NCBI GenBank assembly: GCA_033398695.1
Contig: CM065803.1
Span: 46,863,501-46,927,500, forward strand
Direction: 5' to 3'
Source of the DNA: Orobanche coerulescens
Lineage: Eukaryota; Streptophyta; Magnoliopsida; Lamiales; Orobanchaceae
Length of the DNA: 64,000 nt
Positions within the stretch are counted from its first letter, which is position 1. Every line of letters begins with the position of its first letter. The position numbers and the translations under genes were made by a program. Shown in pieces: positions 21,845 to 32,836 of the stretch. The notes beneath the pieces were generated by a model that ran no database searches, had not been told where the DNA came from, and saw nothing but the letters and a program-made list of their open reading frames with translations.

Positions 21845-23488
21845 TGTAACACCCCCCGAGATATTCTGAGAATATCACAGCGCCGTAAATCCCGACCTGG
21901 GATCCACTAGGCTTATCTCACTCACAACTTATTAAATTTGATAAAATCCACTTGGGAATCAATAAATTCGATACAAACAAGGAAGTTCAACCACGGACAA
22001 ACAATACCATGAAGAAATACAAGAAGTTGCACGACAATGGAAAAGGACTTTCCTAAGGTACTCGAGTACCACTTATTATTACAAGGATAAAATGGACCGA
22101 AGAGAACAACGACCAAACAAAGTAGAACACAACTAGCCACAGTATCACGCCTCGCCATCCTCATCGTATCGTCCCGGCGCTCGCTCGTATGGTTCCTTAG
22201 GACCTGAAAAACACAAAAGTAATTTTCCCCAAACGAGAGGGGTTAGGGCAAGTATTACAAGTGAAATGTCAATTCTTATACATAAAAGCATATGCACCAA
22301 TTCAAAGCCATGATAATGATTTTCCGGAAAATACAATTATCCAAACATATTTGGAAATGATGATATCTCTTGATTAACCGTGGACTCGACAATGCGCGAA
22401 TCCCTCCTCGACCCCGTCGGATCATCTCGGAGTGGCTAACCCAAATGTTCACGGAACCGACATAAGCGGAACCCTCCTCGACCCCGTGGTCCTCTCGGAG
22501 TGAACGAAAGCAACTCTCACAATCACATGCATTACTTTTCACATTTAAGAACATAACTTTCACAAGAATCACTTGCCTGGAATCGAGAGGAAAAAGGGTA
22601 CAAACGACAAGGTACCAAGATTGAAGGATTCGACAACTCCGAACCTAGACAAGTTCGTAATTCAATTGTCAAAACCCCATCGGTATGAAAATAAGTTGGA
22701 ATCACCCGAATTTACTACCCCGATACATGTGTTCCGGGAATAATTCTCTTGGATAGTGAATCGCAAGTCAAATATCCCACACACTCAAGAACTCCGGAAA
22801 TACACCATTAAATCCATAGAAAAACATGTATCCAAGGTAGATAACTCGAAATCCATATATTCTAACATAACAACAAGCTGGATCGAAGAAATCGGATGGA
22901 AAATCCCCAAATTCCGAAAATCTAGGGTTGTGAGAAATTTACCTTGATTTGGAGCGGTGGAGAGGATTAAACGTTGATAAATCCGAACTAGAAACTCAAA
23001 GATGTTGCTAGATAATTGCAGCTCGAAGAACTCCTCACAAATCGCCCAGAATCGCCTAAAATCGCCCAAGGAGGTGAAGGTAGGAAGAAATGACAATTTG
23101 GGAACGGAAATGTCCTATTTATACTAAATAGGGACTAGCGTGCGCTAGCCATGAAAAATAGCGCGCGCTATCGGACTCACCAGGCAATCCAGTAGCCTCT
23201 GCCAGCTCCGTTAGCGTACGCTAACACCAGCTTATAGCGTGCGCTAGTGACTTCAATTAGCATGCACTAATTATTTCTAATAGCGTGCGCTACCTGGTAG
23301 TCAGTGCCCAGTCCAGAACCTACTGTCCCTAGCTCTGCTCTCTTTAGCGCACGTTACTCTAGTAACGTAGCGTGCGCTACCACCAAAATCTAGCGTACGC
23401 TACCAGTCACACCTAGCGTACGCTAGGAATTCCCTTTTCCAGTCCAGTAGCTACTGGACTGTCCGCCTCCAATACATTAGTAGCGTGC
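21845..23488 (-). repeat. Element B 3' LTR, segment left of C
   Basis: Matches 32837-34480 with scattered single-base differences. It includes a TATA box (plus-strand ATTTATA, about 23118-23124) and most of the palindrome array (from 23136). It stops inside one palindrome where element C inserted. Confidence 0.92.
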
Positions 23489-24603
23489 TGTCACGGGGTT
23501 GGGTTTGAGCACTCGAAAGCTCTTCGGACCCGTGCGGCACTAGACTAGAATTGTCTCGATCTAGCTAGTAAGCCTTAACTCACTCGGTTGCTAAGTATGA
23601 AAGGAGGGGTTTAACACTTGGGAGTTGAGAGAAAAACTTTACTATTTCACAAACACTTACAAGTACAAGAATGTTGAGTCTTTGAGGGTTGGTTGCAAAT
23701 GAGCCTCCCCTTCACCTATTTATACTACTCCTAGAACCTAGAATCTTCTACTCCACCTCCTCATTTGGTGGACTCTAGAACATCCTCTACAATCCACACA
23801 CTTCTATCATATTCTAGAACCTATCTCTAGAATTATCCACACAAGTCTACACATACAATACTTACAAACATATTCTAGAGTATTCTACAAGTACAAGGCA
23901 TACAATCATCTAGAATACTCTATATCATTCCAGCACTTCATCCTTCTAGGAGTTTCCTAGAGGCTTCTCTTCCATCCCGGGCGCCCGGCCCGTCTTTGTC
24001 CGTTCCGGCCCGCATCGGCCCGTCCTGCCCGCCTGCCCGTCTCGGCCCGAACACTGGGCCGTCTCTACAATGTTCCAGACTCTTCCCGAACCTCTGACCA
24101 AGCCGGTCCGCTTCTAGTTGCTTAGGCCGAGTCTTTCCCGCCGAGTGGCTCCTCGGCTTTTCAATGTCCCATCGCCCCACCAGGCTTTGTCCATCTACCC
24201 CTATTATCGGGGGGAGGGGCTCACTCGCACCACGCGCGCGCGGCCGCCGGCATCCCACGCCGCGTCCGCCGCCAGATCAAGTCTGTTCCCGGACTTCGGC
24301 CTTGTCCGTCGTGCCTTGTCCCACACGATCCGCCGCCCGACCTTGCCCGCGTCCCCTGCGCTGTCGGACAGTCCCGGACATGTCCCGTCCGCAATGCCCC
24401 TTGGGCGATCCGCTTCCCATAGCGGCGTCCGTGCTCCGCCCACGGCTTACTCGCGTGATTCTCCGTCCGATCACGCCGTCCTGAAGGCTGACTCTTCACA
24501 TGCAGCCCGATGCCATCCTTGGCGTCCTGCTTGTGCCGGTCCCTCGGCACCCTGTGCGACCGTCTGCGCACACATGTCTCGTTGTCGACTGTCGACCGTG
24601 ACA
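23489..24603 (-). repeat. Element C 3' LTR
   Basis: 1115 bases. The low-coordinate half is AT-rich with a TATA box at 23717-23724 (minus strand TATAAATA). The other half is very GC-rich (about 23975-24480). It differs from the 5' LTR mainly by small indels in the GC-rich part. Confidence 0.93.
23730..23960 (-). promoter_or_regulatory. Heat-shock-element-like cluster upstream of TATA in C LTR
   Basis: On the transcribed strand, upstream of the TATA box, there are repeated GAA/TTC units at 5-bp steps. Examples are GAAGATTC (23741-23748), TTCTAGAA in two places, GAATACTCTAGAA (about 23875-23890) and several CTAGAAG/CTAGGAA variants. The plant heat-shock element is nGAAnnTTCnnGAAn. The same cluster is in the 5' LTR at about 26720-26950. 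That it binds heat-shock factors is inference. Confidence 0.4.
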
Positions 24604-26401
24604 TTCTCCCCCGCCCATTTCGTCGACGTCCTCGGCGACGTGGCGGCCCCTCGATGAACCGAACTGCTCCAAGGTGGTAACTCGGCTCCTCCTCAAGCTT
24701 CCTCACATACTTGAGTGCCGACATGGCTTGTCTCGAAGGCTCTGTGGTCAAGCGTATTTCCTGCAGCTTGGCTTGATCACACACGTACAGTGCCCTCTTA
24801 TGCGGAACAACGCCAACATTATTCTTCCTCAGGAAGTCCATGCCCAGTATTATGTCCCGATCATCCATGCTCGTCACCTTGAAGTGCACGCGCGGTTCCC
24901 ACGTGCCTATCTTTAGTCGCACCCCATTAGCGACCCCTGTAACTCGAACGGGTGGTGCATTATTCGACTTCATCCAGCCCCGTCCCTCGATGACCTGAAG
25001 CCCCAACCTCTGTGCTTCAGCCTCGTCAATGTAGTTGTAATCGGCCCCTGTGTCGACCAACGCCTTGACGGGTTTCCCATTGATCAGCCCCGTCGCATAC
25101 AGCAGATTTCCCTCCAGCGGTGCTCCGTCCCGCGATGCCATCCCTATGGCTGAGTTCAACACCTGAAGCGCCATCGATGTCTCATCACCCTCGGCATCAT
25201 CCCGTGCCTTGGTGTACTCCATGGCGGCTACCCTCGGAAACTTCGAGCATTGCCTCGTCGAATGCTCCGTGGTCCAGCAAATCTCACATTTCTTTTTCTT
25301 CGGACACGCTGCTACGAGATGGTCTGCACTCCCGCACCCATGGCAAGTCCGAGTCCACCCTGACTGCTTGCCTTCCTTGGGCCTGGCCAACGTCGCGCCC
25401 CTATCCGTACCCTGGTACGACTTGTCCTGCGTACCGATGCCGTCCTCGTCCCTCCTGGACTTCCGGCTCTCCCCGGCTGGTTTCAACTCGATCATCCGTT
25501 CTGCTATCGCAATCGCCTCGGACACGTTCTGTGCCTTGGCCCTCTGCACCTCCAACTTTGCCCACGGTTTTAGCCTATCCACGAACGCGAACAAAGCTTC
25601 CTGCTCACTAAGGCTAGGCAACTCCAGCACGATCTCCTGGAACTCCTTCACATAGTCCTTGATCGCCTTGCTGTGTGTCAACTCCTTCAACCTAGCCCGG
25701 ACCTCAAACTCAACATTCTCCGGGTAAAACTGCCGCTTGAACTCGGCCTTGAAATCATCCCATGTCTCCATCCGACATGTACCACGCGCGATCTCTGTTT
25801 CGCGCCTTCTCCACCACAACAGCGCCACATCTGCTAAGAAGAATGGAGCCGTCTGCAATTTGGTCGCATCATCTGATATTCCCGATGCACCAAAGTAACG
25901 CTCCATGTTCCATAGGAAGTCATCCACTTCCCTACCATTCCGCGATCCTTGGAACGAACACGGCCGGGGGATGTCGATTCGATGGGGTGCCGCACCCCGC
26001 TGGTCCCGACCGTGGGCCATCGCCCGCTCGTACAGTGCTGCCCTTCCTTCGATGGTCTCGATTCTCCCTATGATCTCCTCTCGAAAGGCTGCGATCATGG
26101 ACCGAACCTCCTTCCTGACAGACTCAAGGATCTCCTCACACAAGTCGCGTCGCAACGCGTTAAGGGTGCCCGTCACCCGGTTCTCAAGCTCCTCCAATGA
26201 CTCGCTCATCTCCATCACCTGGTCGGCCACTCTGCTCCATGCCTCAAGAGCATCTTCGTGTCTGCCCATGGTTTCCTCCAGCCGAGCCACTCGTGCTTTC
26301 ATGGCAACACCTCTTTCCACGGACTTGTCCCTAGACCCTTTCCTGGACTTGTCCTTCTCCTGGCCGGGTTGAACTTTGGTGACGCTGGACGTAGTCTCCA
26401 T
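24221..26401 (-). CDS. Gag-protease of element C, open frame
   Basis: An intact frame of about 726 codons runs from ATG 26401-26399, about 70 bases past the primer site. It encodes a basic N-terminus, a predicted coiled coil with heptad-like Leu/Glu spacing (about residues 30-130) and a plant retrotransposon Gag domain (about 150-330). A CCHC knuckle (CHGCGSADHLVAAC) and a second Cys/His cluster follow. An aspartic protease has DTGA and a downstream ILGMD motif. No RT follows. The frame continues through the purine tract into the 3' LTR for about 127 codons, ending at 24221. An upstream in-frame ATG at 26533 lies in the 5' LTR before the primer site and is less likely. Gag forms particles and the protease matures them, while RT and integrase must come from elsewhere. 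Confidence 0.85.
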   Translation of the reverse strand: METTSSVTKVQPGQEKDKSRKGSRDKSVERGVAMKARVARLEETMGRHEDALEAWSRVADQVMEMSESLEELENRVTGTLNALRRDLCEEILESVRKEVRSMIAAFREEIIGRIETIEGRAALYERAMAHGRDQRGAAPHRIDIPRPCSFQGSRNGREVDDFLWNMERYFGASGISDDATKLQTAPFFLADVALLWWRRRETEIARGTCRMETWDDFKAEFKRQFYPENVEFEVRARLKELTHSKAIKDYVKEFQEIVLELPSLSEQEALFAFVDRLKPWAKLEVQRAKAQNVSEAIAIAERMIELKPAGESRKSRRDEDGIGTQDKSYQGTDRGATLARPKEGKQSGWTRTCHGCGSADHLVAACPKKKKCEICWTTEHSTRQCSKFPRVAAMEYTKARDDAEGDETSMALQVLNSAIGMASRDGAPLEGNLLYATGLINGKPVKALVDTGADYNYIDEAEAQRLGLQVIEGRGWMKSNNAPPVRVTGVANGVRLKIGTWEPRVHFKVTSMDDRDIILGMDFLRKNNVGVVPHKRALYVCDQAKLQEIRLTTEPSRQAMSALKYVRKLEEEPSYHLGAVRFIEGPPRRRGRRRNGRGRMSRSTVDNETCVRRRSHRVPRDRHKQDAKDGIGLHVKSQPSGRRDRTENHASKPWAEHGRRYGKRIAQGALRTGHVRDCPTAQGTRARSGGGSCGTRHDGQGRSPGTDLIWRRTRRGMPAAARAWCE

Positions 26402-26467
26402 CGGTCCTCCTTGCACAAAACCTCTCAGCAACGTCTCAATGCGGAAGTTCCTTGAACCACTAGCGTG

Positions 26468-26479
26468 GCTCTGATACCA
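26468..26479 (-). other. Element C primer binding site (initiator Met tRNA)
   Basis: Minus strand TGGTATCAGAGC, two bases after the 5' LTR, a perfect plant initiator-Met primer site. Confidence 0.92.
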
Positions 26480-26481
26480 CT

Positions 26482-27608
26482 TGTCACGGGGTTGGGTTTG
26501 AGCACTCGAAAGCTCTTCGGACCCGTGCGGCACTAGACTAGAATTGTCTCGATCTAGCTAGTAAGCCTTAACTCACTCGGTTGCTAAGTATGAAAGGAGG
26601 GGTTTAACACTTGGGAGTTGAGAGAAAAACTTTACTATTTCACAAACACTTACAAGTACAAGAATGTTGAGTCTTTGAGGGTTGGTTGCAAATGAGCCTC
26701 CCCTTCACCTATTTATACTACTCCTAGAACCTAGAATCTTCTACTCCACCTCCTCATTTGGTGGACTCTAGAACATCCTCTACAATCCACACACTTCTAT
26801 CATATTCTAGAACCTATCTCTAGAATTATCCACACAAGTCTACACATACAATACTTACAAACATATTCTAGAGTATTCTACAAGTACAAGGCATACAATC
26901 ATCTAGAATACTCTATATCATACCAAAGACTTCATCCTTCTAGGAGTTTCCTAGAGGCTTCTCTTCCATCCCGGCGCCTGCCCGTCTTTGTCCGTCCCTG
27001 CCCGCATCGCCCGCCCCGCCCGCACTGCCCGTCTCGGCCCGAACACTGGGCCTGCTCTACAATGTTCCAGACTCTTCCCGAACCTCTGGACCAAGCCGGT
27101 CCGCTTCTAGTTGCTTCCGGTCGAGTCTTTCCCGCCGAGTGGCTCCTCGCCTTTTCAATGTCATCGCCCCCACAAGGCTTTTTCCGTCTAAGCCTATTAT
27201 AGGGGGAGGGTCTCTCGCACCACGCGCGCGCGCGCACGCCGGCCGCGCCCGGCATCCCACGCCGCGTCCGGCCGCCCGGCTCGAGTCCTGTTCCCGGACT
27301 CGGCCTTGTCCTGCCGTGCCTTGTCCCACACGATCGCCGCCGCCCGACCTTGCCGCGTCCCTCGGGCTGTCGGACGATCCGGACATGTCCCGTCCGCAAT
27401 GCCCCTTGGGCGATCCGCTTCCCATAGCGGCGTCCGTGCTCCTCCCACGGCTTACTCGCGTGATTCTCCGTCCGATCACGCCGTCCTGAAGGCTGACTCT
27501 TCACATGCAGCCCGATGCCATCCTTGGCGTCCTGCTCATGCCGGTCCCTCGGCACCCTGTGCGACCGTCTGCGCACACATGTCTCGTTGTCGACTGTCGA
27601 CCGTGACA
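26482..27608 (-). repeat. Element C 5' LTR
   Basis: 1127 bases, TGTCACGGGG...CCGTGACA. A TATA box sits at 26710-26717 and the HSE-like cluster above it. The U3 part is open for 225 codons (26932-27609), as in the 3' LTR, but the two reading frames diverge through indels. Confidence 0.93.
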
Positions 27609-27869
27609 TTGCGCTAATTATAACGGATAGCGTGCGCTACCCTCACTAAATTAGCGTGCGCTACATGGTGTGCGTAGCGTGCGTTACCCATTACACGAAG
27701 GTAATATAATCGCATCAAGGATCCGAAAACAACGACGATCCGAACAAGAAAAGGGGTAAATCCAATTGACAAGAGTTCCAAGATCAATATAAGCTTACCA
27801 AACACTTATACGAGCGTAAAAATTACAAAGCACAAGAGTAGAAGATTTACAAAAAGTACGGGTATTACA
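27609..27869 (-). repeat. Element B 3' LTR, segment right of C
   Basis: Resumes in the middle of the palindrome split by C, contains the last palindromes (to 27686) and ends GGGTATTACA before the purine tract. Confidence 0.92.
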
Positions 27870-27904
27870 TCCTCCCCCTCTAAAATGAAGTTTCGTCCCG
27901 AAAC

Positions 27905-30350
27905 TTAAGAAATGAATAACTCTGGGTATCTAGTGCGCATGCTCTCTTCGGTTTCCCACGTCGCTTCCTCAACTCCGTGTCGTGACCACTGAACTTTAAC
28001 CAACGGTATGGTTTTGTGCCGGAGTTGTTTTACTCGATGCTCTAGTACTTTCACTGGCTTCTCTTCAAATGTGACATCCTCTGTGATCTCGATGTCCCCG
28101 TAATCAATGATATGGCTCGGGTCAGGGACGTACCTCCTCAGTTGGGAAACATGGAACACACTGTGAACATGGCTAAGGGATGGAGGTAAAGCCAATCGAT
28201 AGGCCAGTTCCCCAATTCTGTCGAGAATCTCAAAAGGTCCAATATATCTCGGACTAAGTTTGCCCCTTTTTCCGAACCTGAAGACTCCTCTAATCGGTGA
28301 TACTTTGAGTAGGACATGATCACCCACATCAAATTCCAAGGGCCGACGACGATTGTCAGCGTAGGATTTTTGTCGACTCTGAGCGGTTAACAGTCGGTCT
28401 CGGATGATGGAAATCTTCTCTTTGGTTTCCATCAACATATCGGGTTCCGTCCCGACTAAATCTGAAGCTTCATCCCAACAAAGTGGAGATCTACACCGCC
28501 TACCATACAATGCCTCAAAAGGTGCCATCTTGATCGATGCGTGCCAGCTATTATTGTAAGTGAACTCGATCAAAGGTAGGTGTATTTCCCAATCGGTACT
28601 CCAATCCAGGGCACACGCCCTCAGCATATCTTCCAATGTCTGGATCGTCCGCTCAGTCTGACCGTCAGACTGTGGGTGGAAGGAAGTACTCAACCTCAAT
28701 TCGGTGCCCAAGGCTTGATGGACCGCCTTCCAAAAATGCGACACGAAACGGCCATCACGATCGGAAACAATAGACTTTGGCGTACCGTGTAATCTCACAA
28801 TCACCGATATAAAAATACGGGACAATCGCTCCGGTCCCCACGTGTCCTTAATGCCAAGGAAATGTGCCGACTTAGTCAATCGGTCAACAACAACCCAAAT
28901 CATATTCATCCCCGACTTAGTCCTCGGCATCCTGGTGATGAAATCCATGGTAATATCCTCCCATTTCCATTCGGGAATAGGGAGAGGTTTCAACAGCCCG
29001 GCCGGACGTTGATGCTCAATTTTGAATTGTTGACATGTCAAACACCTTGACACAAACTCGGTGACATCTCTCTTCATATTATTCCACCAAAAACTCCTTT
29101 TAAGATCCTTGTACATTTTACTCGTCCCAGGATGGATCGAGTAAGGTGTAGCATGGGCTTCTCGTAGTATTCTCTGTCTCAGCTCTGAGTCATTCGGAAC
29201 ACAAATCCTACCCTGAAATTTCAAAATGCCATCCTCGTGGATCATAAAACCAGGGGCTTTCCCTTTTTCCACGTCCGCCTTCAGTTGGACAAGCATTGGG
29301 TCATTCTCCTGTTTTTCCCCGACGTCGTCGATCAAGGACGGAATAGCCTCAAGAGTACACATCTGACCCTGAACCCGTTGGATCCACACTTCGACTCCCT
29401 GCTCAATTAACTCCCGTCTGATCTTAACTTGGGGCTTAAGGGCCTCAAGCATATGAAGAGATATCGACTTCCGGCTTAACGCATCAGCTACAACATTAGC
29501 CTTTCCTGGATGGTAAAGGATTTCCAGATCATAATCCTTTATCAGCTCTAACCAACGTCGTTGTCTCATATTCAGCTCTTTCTGGCTAAGAATATACTTT
29601 AGGCTCTTGTGGTCGGTATAAATTTGACATGAAGAACCGTACAAATAGTGACGCCGCATCTTCAAAGGCAAACACTACAGCAGCTAATTCCAAATCATGG
29701 GTAGGATAATTCAGCTCATACGGTTTAAGTTGCCGTGAAGCATAGGCAATCGTCTTATCATGCTGCAAGAGTACGCACCCAAGTCCTTGTCCTGATGTAT
29801 CACAATAAACTGAATACCCACCGACTCCCTGAGGTAGGGCTAAAACCGGCGCGGTAGTCAGACGCCTTTTCAGCTCTTCGAAACTCCGTTGTCTCTCTTC
29901 ATTCCATTCGAACCTTTCGGACTTCTGGAGTAATTGAGTAAGTGGTCGAGCAAGTTTGGAGAACCCCTCGACGAACCTCCGGTAGTATCCGGCTGGACTC
30001 CAAAAAGCTACGAACCTCCTTCACGTTCTGGGTGGAGCCCAATCTAACATCGCCTCAATTTTACGGGGATCTACCCGAACCCCTTCTGCTGAAATCACAT
30101 GTCCGAGAAACATGACTTCCTTCAGCCAGAATTCACACTTAGAAAACTTTGCATAGAGGTGCTGAGTCCTCAAAATCTCCAACACCAATCGCAAATGCCG
30201 AGCATGTTCCTCTTCATATCGAGCGTAGACCAAAATATCGTCGATAAAAACGACTACACAATTATCAAGATGCTCAATAAATATTTTATTCATCAATTGC
30301 ATAAATATCGCCGGTGCGTTGGTTAACCCAAAAGGCATAACCACAAACTC
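27905..30350 (-). pseudogene. Element B pol: RT end, RNase H, integrase, chromodomain-like tail
   Basis: The RT catalytic FIDDIL motif is in the piece 30021-30344. Frameshifts near 30021, 30000 and 29665 break the RT/RNase H region. From 29671 a frame of 588 codons stays open to 27905. It holds the end of RNase H (about the first 75 residues), the integrase HHCC zinc finger (His-His-Cys-Cys, around residues 190-235), the integrase core and a C-terminal module ending in a chromodomain-like W-x-x-H-x-x-E-E-A-T-W-E motif. Such tails mark chromoviruses and are thought to steer integration to particular chromatin. Without the frameshifts it would join the upstream gag-protease-RT frame. Confidence 0.88.
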
Positions 30351-32587
30351 ATAGTGTCCATACCTGCATTTAAAGCAGTTTTAGGAACGTCGGATTCCTT
30401 AATGCGAAGTTGATAGTAACCGGACCTCAAATCAATTTTCAAGAACACCGCGGCTCCCTGCAATTGATCAAACAAATCATCGATACGCGGCAAAGGGTAT
30501 TTATTCTTAATGGTCACTTTGTTCAGTTCCCGATAATCAATACACAAACGTAGTGAACCATCTTTCTTCCTTACGAACAAGACCGGTGCACCCCATGGCG
30601 AGGCACTGGGTCTAATATACCCTTTATCCAACAATTCTCCCAGTTGTTTCTTCAACTCTTGCATTTCTGAAGGTGCCATACGATACGGTGCCTTAGAAAT
30701 CGGGGTTGCTCCTGACTCTAAATCAATTGTAAATTCAACTTCCCGCCCGGGTGGTAGACCCGGTAATTCGTCTGGGAAAACATCTGGAAAATCACTTACA
30801 ATAGGAATCGAGGGAAGTTCAACTTTCCCATCTTCGACTTTCATGGCATAACACCAATACCCAACACAGCCCTTTCTAATAAGTTTTGTCACCTTCAAGG
30901 CACTAATCAAAAATTTCTGACATCCCCTCTTGTACCCCGCAAAATGGTGTTCGGTACCATCTTTGGCTAACATTGATATGATCTTCGTGCGATAATTCAT
31001 TACCGCACCGTGTCTATCGAGCCAATCGTCACCGAGGATTAGATCTTCATCAACAATGTCTACGACTATCAAATTCGAAAACCACACTCTCTCAGCGATT
31101 AACACCGGACAATCTCTAACTTCCTTGTCTCCCACGATTCTATCACCACTGGGCAACTTAACCACAAAGGACTCACAAGGGGACAAGCCCTCAATATCCA
31201 ATCGACGTACACAATCCAAAGAGATGAACGAATGAGAAGCACCGGAATCAAAAAGCACTCTAACTGGATGAGACAAAAGAGAAATGATACCTGTCGCCAC
31301 GGTAGCCTCTGGATCTCCAGCTTTCCTCATCTCATATAACGAGGTTGCACCGAACCAGCACTGTGAGATCCCCCCTCTAACAGACTGACCACGGCCTCTG
31401 CCTCGACCGTAACTCTGGGATGGTTGACCCGTAGATGACTTCTGATTAACACTCGGTTCTCCAGGCGTAGGGGCTGTTGCCTGAGTTCCAAGTGGAGTTT
31501 CTTCTTCCGTACAGTACATGGCTCTGTGGCCTTCCTGGCCGCAATTAAAACACTTCAATGGGGGTAGACCACAATCACGATTAATATGGCCCTGGTGGCC
31601 ACAATTAAAACATGTCACAACCCGGTTGGACGCATTAGCACCATCTCTGAAATTCCGTTTACCACCCGATGCATGGGAAGACCCTTTGGTTGTATAGCTT
31701 GCCGACTGCGATCCCCGCTGGTTGCCACCTCTACCGCTAGAAAACTTTCCAGTGGTCTTCTGCTTCTTACTCTCACTTGTCGTTTCGGTAGTAGTGAAGG
31801 ACATATCATAGGCTAGTGCTCTATCTTGATACTCCTTCAATGTGGTGCAAGCGAAGCCCGACATATAGTGCTGGACTTTTGGCTTCATTCGCATGTCAAA
31901 GTGACGAATTCTATCTCTCTCTTCCCTCACTTGATTTTTCACATGGTTGAGTTGATCAGTATTCAATGATTGCACGAGATACGGGGACATCCCGGGGTTT
32001 AGCTTCATAAAGGCTCGAATTATGGCCTCCCGAACAGTGCCACGGCGTAACTCGGCCTCCATCAATTCCTTAAACTCGTCCCATGAAACCTCACGATCCC
32101 GAGGTGCAACCTTGCCACCCGCTAGCCGCATCCCTTGATAGGAAATCTTGGGCAAGCTGGCACCTTACGTGCCTCTGGACAATTCACGGCCATGAAAACT
32201 TTATTCATCTCATTAATCCAATCTTCCCACGATCGGATCATTTGCACCAATAAATTGGGAGGGCGCATACGAATAACATCTTGTAACCACTTCTCGGCCC
32301 AGTGTCGTAATAGGAGGTGGTTGGTTAAGCTTGCATCACTGGGTTAAAAGAGCCATTTGGTTTGCCACTGCCGCAAGATGGTGGCAACACCCACATCCGG
32401 TTGGATCCTCGTAGAAGTTCCCATCGGCCGACGGCTCCTGATGACTACCGGTGCTAGGTTGAATAGAGTCCGACAAGCTAGGCGTAGCTGAGCCTTCTAC
32501 CGAGCTGAGGGACATGGCCGCTCCACCGGCTGCGCCACGCCCTTGGCCACGACCATGGCCGCGTCCACGTCCTCTACCAGTTGACAT
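30323..32587 (-). pseudogene. Element B gag, protease and start of RT
   Basis: Gag starts at ATG 32587 with an RG-rich tract and is interrupted near 32336. The frame 32155-30323 then carries the rest of Gag and two CCHC knuckles ([14 protein letters not shown] and [14 protein letters not shown], about 31510-31620). The aspartic protease DSGAS follows at about 31240, and then the first RT blocks. RT similarity shifts frame near 30370. The protease motif is intact. The Gag stop and RT frameshift disable this copy. Confidence 0.87.
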
Positions 32588-32819
32588 TCTAAAGAAAAAA
32601 TGTAAGTAAAATCATAAGAATAGCTCGAAGCAATGCCATCTAGAATATGGACTTCTCATGTCCCATAATCGAATGATAGTAAGTGAATAAAGAGGGTAAA
32701 TAAGATAGGGAACTTATGAGTACCGGTCGTACGAGATGACGGCAGCGCGATGATACTGTGTTCTTAGAATAGTACATTTAGACCCAACAATCCGACAGCC
32801 TAGGTATCCATAAACCTAA

Positions 32820-32831
32820 GCTCTGATATCA
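32820..32831 (-). other. Element B primer binding site, one mismatch
   Basis: Minus strand TGATATCAGAGC differs from the initiator-Met site TGGTATCAGAGC at one base (third position). It lies five bases from the 5' LTR. Confidence 0.8.
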
Positions 32832-32836
32832 AATTC

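Larger units (their letters stand above)
23489..27608 (-). mobile_element. Element C: gag-protease LTR retrotransposon without RT/integrase
   Basis: LTRs TGTCACGGGG...CCGTGACA at 23489-24603 (3') and 26482-27608 (5') flank only 1.9 kb of internal sequence. An initiator-Met primer site (26468-26479) and purine tract (plus strand TTCTCCCCCGCCC, 24604-24616) are at the proper ends. The single gene is gag-protease; RT, RNase H and integrase are absent. The host duplication is imperfect: GTGC on the left (23485-23488) against TTGC on the right (27609-27612). It is a TR-GAG-like non-autonomous element. Confidence 0.9.
23136..27686 (-). promoter_or_regulatory. Same palindrome array, B 3' LTR, split by element C
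   Basis: The array runs from 23136 to 23488 and resumes at 27609-27686. Element C sits inside one 12-mer: TAGCGTGC remains on the left and TTGCGCTA on the right. Confidence 0.85.

Noticed and set aside
21922..22572. Minus-strand frames in element B LTR, duplicated at 32914-33507
   Set aside because: They occur in both LTR copies of B and have no recognised domain; LTR sequence is not expected to code here.
24118..24657. Plus-strand open frames across the GC-rich LTR of C (also 27139-27617)
   Set aside because: They are antisense shadows of the LTR and of gag-protease. GC-rich DNA gives few stops, and no domain is recognisable.
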